Shown here in pieces: positions 60,780-64,000 of a stretch of DNA of 64,000 nucleotides. The notes beneath the pieces are model-generated. The model did not search any database. It saw nothing but the letters and a program-made list of their open reading frames with translations, and was not told where the DNA came from. Position 1 is the stretch's first letter. Each line of letters starts with the position of its first letter. The stretch is from Sternotherus odoratus (Eukaryota; Chordata; Testudines; Kinosternidae), in assembly GCA_032164245.1 (NCBI GenBank), contig JAVMKO010000003.1, forward strand, positions 86,658,390 through 86,722,389. The letters run 5' to 3'. The translations under genes and the position numbers were made by a program.

Positions 60780-61065
60780 CGTTCCATAAGTCAACGCAAT
60801 TATTCATTGCTGTCGCAGAGAGGATGAAGGGTTGCCCAATGTCAGGCAGAGAATCTCGTTTTGGATCACAGCCTGCATCCACTGCTGCTACAAGCTGGCA
60901 AAGGTGCCTCTGCCGGCAATCGTTACGGCTCATTCCACTAGAGCGCAAGCATCTTCTGCGGTCTTTCTGGCACAGGTCTCGATTCAAGACATTTGTCTGG
61001 CCGCCACCTGGTCATCCATTCATACATTTGCGTGGCATTACTCACTGACTCAGCAGGCATGAGAC
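60780..61065 (+). pseudogene. DIRS-like tyrosine recombinase C-terminus
   Basis: A frame at 60832-61062 reads ISFWITACIHCCYKLAKVPL, then HSTRAQASSAVFLAQVSIQD and ICLAATWSSIHTFAWHYSL. The H-S-x-R motif followed about 20-30 residues later by A-x-W-S and a final tyrosine is the C-terminal catalytic arrangement of tyrosine recombinases used by DIRS elements for integration. The upstream part of the domain is not readable. Confidence 0.72.
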
Positions 61066-61185
61066 GACACTGGCATTGGCAGACTGCTACAAAGTGCACA
61101 ACAGTGAACTCCGAGCCCACCTCCATTGATACTGCTTGCGAGTCATCTAGAATGGAATCAGCGTGAGCAAGCACTCAAAGAAAAA

Positions 61186-61400
61186 GCAGGTTTAAGATTA
61201 GCAGCTGTGTTAGTCTGTATCCTTAAATAAAGCGAGGAAGACTTTGTAGCACCTTTGAGACTAACCAGTTTATTTCAGCATAAGCTTTCGTGGGCTATAG
61301 CCCACTATGCATCTGATGAAGTGGGCGATAGCCCACAAAAGCTTATGCTGAAATAGACTGCTTAATCTCTAAGGTGCTACAAAGTCTTCCTCGTTTTATT
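61186..61400 (+). repeat. SINE-like repeat, large palindromic copy nested in DIRS element
   Basis: It begins with an AGCAGCTGTGTTAGTCTGTA-type head, then an arm at 61233-61308 (GAGGAAGACTTTGTAGCACC, GCATAAGCTTTCGTGGGCTA) and its reverse complement at about 61317-61393 (GCCCACAAAAGCTTATGCTG, GGTGCTACAAAGTCTTCCTC). Flanking AAAGAAAAA at 61177-61185 and 61401-61409 looks like the target duplication. The arms are almost perfect, so a single strand would fold into a hairpin of about 75 bp. Confidence 0.82.
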
Positions 61401-61566
61401 AAAGAAAAAAGTTACCTACGTTTCATAACTGTTCTTGGAGATGTTGCTCATGTCCATTCCATTACCTTCCCCCTGCCCCTCTTTCGGAGTTATTGGCAAG
61501 AAGGAACTGAGAGGGCATGGGTGAGTGGTGCCCTATATACTGCGGCATGAGTGCAGCACTCTAGAG

Positions 61567-63387
61567 CAGTGGTCGCCAACCTTTCGGACCTCACGGACCA
61601 CTAAACTCACAATTTTGAATCCCACGGACCACTAACATGAATTTTTTTAAAAAGGTACAAACATCTATAAAATAATGATCATAAAAGTTCCATTTCATTA
61701 ATATGAAATGCACTTGTTCAATTATAACAAAATTATTAAAGCTTGTTTAATTATAACAAAATTATTAGTGTGATATTTGTTGCTGCTTGTTTGAAATAAG
61801 TTTATGGATTCTTGGCTCCAATGACGTCACTGCAACACGGAGAGCCATTTGTATTTCAAGCCAACAGCGGTACTTGTTTTTGATTGCCGTAACAGATGAG
61901 AATGTCTTCACACACAGATAGGTTGTTGAAAATGGAATCAAAATTTTGATGGCTTTTTCACTCAGCACTGGGTACTCACTTTTTACGGAGGGCCAAAAAT
62001 GATGTCTTGATGAGGACAAGTGGAATTTAGCTTTGAGACTGTCGTCAGATGATAGATCGATTAGGCTTTCTTTTTCTTTCATGCTCAAATTGCTATCTTC
62101 AATTTTCGTCGAAAATGGATCCATGACCCACATATTGTCATGTCTGGGGTCCTCTTCCTTTGGGTAATAATGGCCAAAAAATTCTGTGAGCGACCATAAG
62201 TGCTGTCGAACAATGGTTATTACCTGTCGGTTGACATCCTCCTCTTTCATATACTCATCAAGATTCGGGAACATTTGCAGATCTTCTTCAGCCAACCGCA
62301 TTTGCCACAGCAATATTTTCTTTTGAAATGCATCCATTTTACCTCGCAGTGTGAACACGTCCGTAAGCTGTCCTTGCAAGGACGTGTTTAGCTCGTTTAA
62401 CAGTGAAAAAATATCTGCCAGGTATGCAAGCTTGGCTAGCCAATCATCGTTGGACAAGAGTTCTTGGAATTTCGAATTATTTTGCTGCTGGAAGAATAAC
62501 TTGACTTCTTGGCGCAGGTCGAACAATCGGGTTAGTATTTTGCCCCTTGATAGCCATCTCATCTCAGAATGAAGAAGATGAGTATATTGAGAGCCCATTT
62601 CTTCACAAAGTGCCTCAAATATTCAAGAATTGAGCACTTTGTGCCGAATTTTATTTACAATTTTAATTACATCAGAGAGTACTTCGTGCAGTTCTGGAGA
62701 CATTCTTTTCGCCGCAAGTTGCTCACAATGTATAATACAATGAGTAAACAAGATGTCTGGGTGTCCAACATCTTTCACTTCTGTAACAACTCCTAAACGA
62801 TGCCTGGTCATGCTTGCGGCACCGTCTGCGCATATCCCAACACATTTCTTCCATTCAATAACGTGTCTCAGGAAATAACCATTAAGTGCATCGAAAATCT
62901 CAGAGCCAGTTGTTCTACCCAGCAAGTTGAGCAAACAGAGGAATTCTTCCTTGAGCTCTCCTTGACACTCAAACCTCACAAAACAAAGGAGAACTGCCTT
63001 GTTAGTTATGTCTGTTGATTCGTTGAGTTGAATTGAATAAAACGTTGAATTTTTCACCATTTCAATCACTTGATTTTCAATATCTTCGGCCATGTCTTCA
63101 ATTCTGCGCTTCACAGTGTTAGCGGACATAGGAATTACTTTCAGTTTCTGGACAGCCTGTTTCCCCAAAACCTCTTCACAGGCTTCTAACAAGCAAGGCT
63201 TAATTAATTCTTCTCCAATCGTATACGGCTTTCTACGTTTCGCGATTTGAAGTGCTATCAAATAAGAAGCCTTTACTAGGGACTTATCTTCCTAAAAATT
63301 GCAAATAATGTCCAAATTTCTCCAGGGACCACCAAAATTTTCTCGCGGACCACCAGTGGTCCACGGACCACTGGTTGGCAACCGCTG
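61567..63387 (-). mobile_element. hAT transposon with nearly readable transposase (1821 bp)
   Basis: Terminal inverted repeats CAGTGGTCGCCAACC and GGTTGGCAACCGCTG are flanked by a perfect 8-bp duplication CTCTAGAG (61559-61566 and 63388-63395). Subterminal GGACCAC/GTGGTCC motifs repeat at both ends (for example CGGACCACCAGTGGTCCACG near 63353). It encodes a transposase on the minus strand but lacks its 5' coding part. It interrupts the 3' inverted-repeat region of the DIRS element, so it is the youngest or one of the youngest insertions here. Confidence 0.92.
61765..63288 (-). pseudogene. hAT transposase (ZBED5/FAM200-like), one in-frame stop, N-terminus missing
   Basis: The minus-strand frame runs from about 63288 to a stop at 61765 with a single internal TGA (62623-62625). 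The two halves, 212 and 277 residues from their first start-like codons, are in the same frame. The first half has KRRKPYTIGEELIKPCLLEA, STDITNKAVLLCFVRFECQG and KCVGICADGAASMTRHRLGV, the catalytic-core and insertion-domain region of hAT transposases. The second has MRWLSRGKILTRLFDLRQEV (conserved R-W) and the C-terminal dimerisation segment (PVLSEKAIKILIPFSTTYLC, KNKYRCWLEIQMALRVAVTS). The BED zinc finger and true start are absent: a TAG lies upstream and only about 100 bp remain to the element end. It resembles domesticated ZBED5 and FAM200 proteins, but intact ends show a transposon copy. Confidence 0.88.
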
Positions 63388-63545
63388 CTCTAGAGTGTGC
63401 CACAGCCGGCTCGACGGGTACCACTAAGGCAAAAATCTCTGACAGCCGTGCACACGGGCACACGCACACCTACAATGGAATGGATATGAGCAACACATCT
63501 CCAAGAACAACAGTTATGAAAGGGAGGTAACAGTTTTTTCTTGTT

Positions 63546-63734
63546 TTTAAAAAAAGATATGTTCTAGGAGGAATTATTTTGGGGAAGTTCAATGGTCTTT
63601 ATTATACAGGAGAGAAGAATCTATTTATTTAAATGATATAGTAAAAAATCAGCTTAGTTACATTTTGAATATCTTAACTTTTTCTCTGTAATAGGAAAAA
63701 ACTTTCACTCCTTTAAATAATTATGGTTCCAATT
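63546..63734. other. VTA1 intron 7, between DIRS and Tigger-like element
   Basis: Short AT-rich stretch; nothing recognised. Confidence 0.4.
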
Positions 63735-64000
63735 ACAGTAAAACCTCCATTTAACGGACTAATTCGGGCAAGGGGGTGTCCGTTAAATCAAAAAGTCCGT
63801 TATTTAATAATAAAAAAAAAGAGCTGTCGGCGCAGCAGCCCGCCCACCACAGGGTCGGGGCGACAGCTCCGCAGCCCGCCCGCTGCTGGGACCCGGACGG
63901 CAGCCGGGAGCTGGCAGCCAGCCCGCCAGAAATGAATCAGGAATACATCAGACTTGCTCAGAAATTTTGTCCATTGCATCCGAAGTCCGTTAAATCAAGG
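63735..64000 (-). mobile_element. Tigger/pogo-like non-autonomous element, copy 3 (cut by window end)
   Basis: It starts with CAGTAAAACCTCCATTTAAC after a TA (63733-63734), in the opposite orientation to copies 1 and 2. It carries the shared block ACTAATTCGGGCAAGGGGGT, a GC-rich core with GCAGCCCGCCCGCTGCTGGG, and ends in the window with GTCCGTTAAATCAAGG, about ten bases short of its expected right end. The core is much shorter than in copies 1 and 2. Confidence 0.85.

Larger units (their letters stand above)
57960..63545 (+). mobile_element. Decayed DIRS-like (tyrosine-recombinase) retrotransposon with nested insertions
   Basis: The order is gag, reverse transcriptase, tyrosine recombinase, then a 3' inverted-repeat region. 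GC-rich DNA starts near 57960 (left boundary uncertain). The 3' region has two arms that are reverse complements: TGGAGATGTTGCTCATGTCC near 61436 and GGATATGAGCAACACATCTC near 63483. A SINE-like repeat (61186-61400) and a hAT transposon (61567-63387) were inserted later, so the DIRS 3' part is split into three pieces. The coding parts have stops and frameshifts. Confidence 0.82.
13648..64000 (+). other. VTA1: VTA1 gene, 5' part (exons 1-7; truncated by window end)
   Basis: VTA1 (LIP5/SBP1) is a cytosolic and endosomal cofactor. It stimulates the VPS4 AAA ATPase that disassembles ESCRT-III, acting in multivesicular body sorting, cytokinesis and virus budding. Seven coding exons join with consistent phases to give 256 residues plus one base. 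Exons 1-5 give the N-terminal tandem MIT-like helices that bind CHMP proteins. Exons 6-7 give the Pro/Ser/Thr-rich linker. The family is about 307 residues long, so roughly 50 residues with the C-terminal VSL domain that dimerises and contacts VPS4 should be in one more exon, which is not found before 64000. Introns are about 19.6, 3.2, 1.2, 9.8, 5.3, 3.8 and over 6.6 kb. Confidence 0.95.

Noticed and set aside
61765..62598. Domesticated ZBED-like host gene
   Set aside because: Intact terminal inverted repeats and a perfect 8-bp duplication mark it as a transposon insertion; the frame has a stop and no N-terminus.

Overview
This window is vertebrate nuclear DNA: long introns, spliced genes, CpG islands and many interspersed repeats, with no operons. 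It is most likely a turtle (a crocodilian is the main alternative). That placement rests on CR1/L3-type LINEs, several copies of a hairpin-prone SINE-like repeat containing GTGGCACCTTAAAGACTAAC, old MIR-like SINEs, and very many short hAT, Harbinger and Tigger-type DNA transposons. The repeat assignments are from memory of the families, not from a database search.

Two protein-coding genes on the + strand are supported by exact splice structure. GJE1 (connexin-23) lies at 4518-6846 in three coding exons and encodes an uninterrupted 205-residue, four-pass membrane protein. VTA1, the ESCRT-III/VPS4 cofactor, starts at a CpG island at 13648. Seven coding exons are inside the window (13648-13756, 33361-33455, 36633-36760, 37949-38024, 47833-47944, 53289-53456, 57294-57374). 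They encode 256 residues plus one base of the next codon, and the last exon, which should carry the VPS4-binding domain, must lie beyond 64000. GJE1 next to VTA1 in the same orientation matches the arrangement known in mammals.

Layout: 1-4.5 kb is intergenic, with one hAT-type element and a CpG-rich block. 4.5-6.9 kb is GJE1. 6.9-13.3 kb is intergenic with a 1-kb hAT-type element and a fold-back element. 13.3-64 kb is VTA1, mostly introns. Intron 1 holds a 2-kb non-autonomous Helitron full of strand-switching GC-rich minisatellites, a decayed hAT transposase gene, an 86-bp AC microsatellite and a Tigger-type element with a GC-rich core. Intron 2 has two more hAT-type elements. Intron 4 has layered CR1/L3 LINEs, a tRNA-derived SINE and a second GC-rich Tigger-type element. 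Introns 5 and 6 carry LINE fragments in antisense. Intron 7 holds a decayed DIRS-like tyrosine-recombinase retrotransposon whose 3' end was later invaded by a SINE-like repeat and by a hAT transposon that still has a nearly readable transposase.

The most notable structures are the Helitron with its inverted G-rich arrays, the three-layer nest at 58-63.5 kb, and several repeat copies that are themselves large palindromes. I found no rRNA, functional tRNA, CRISPR or bacterial-type feature.
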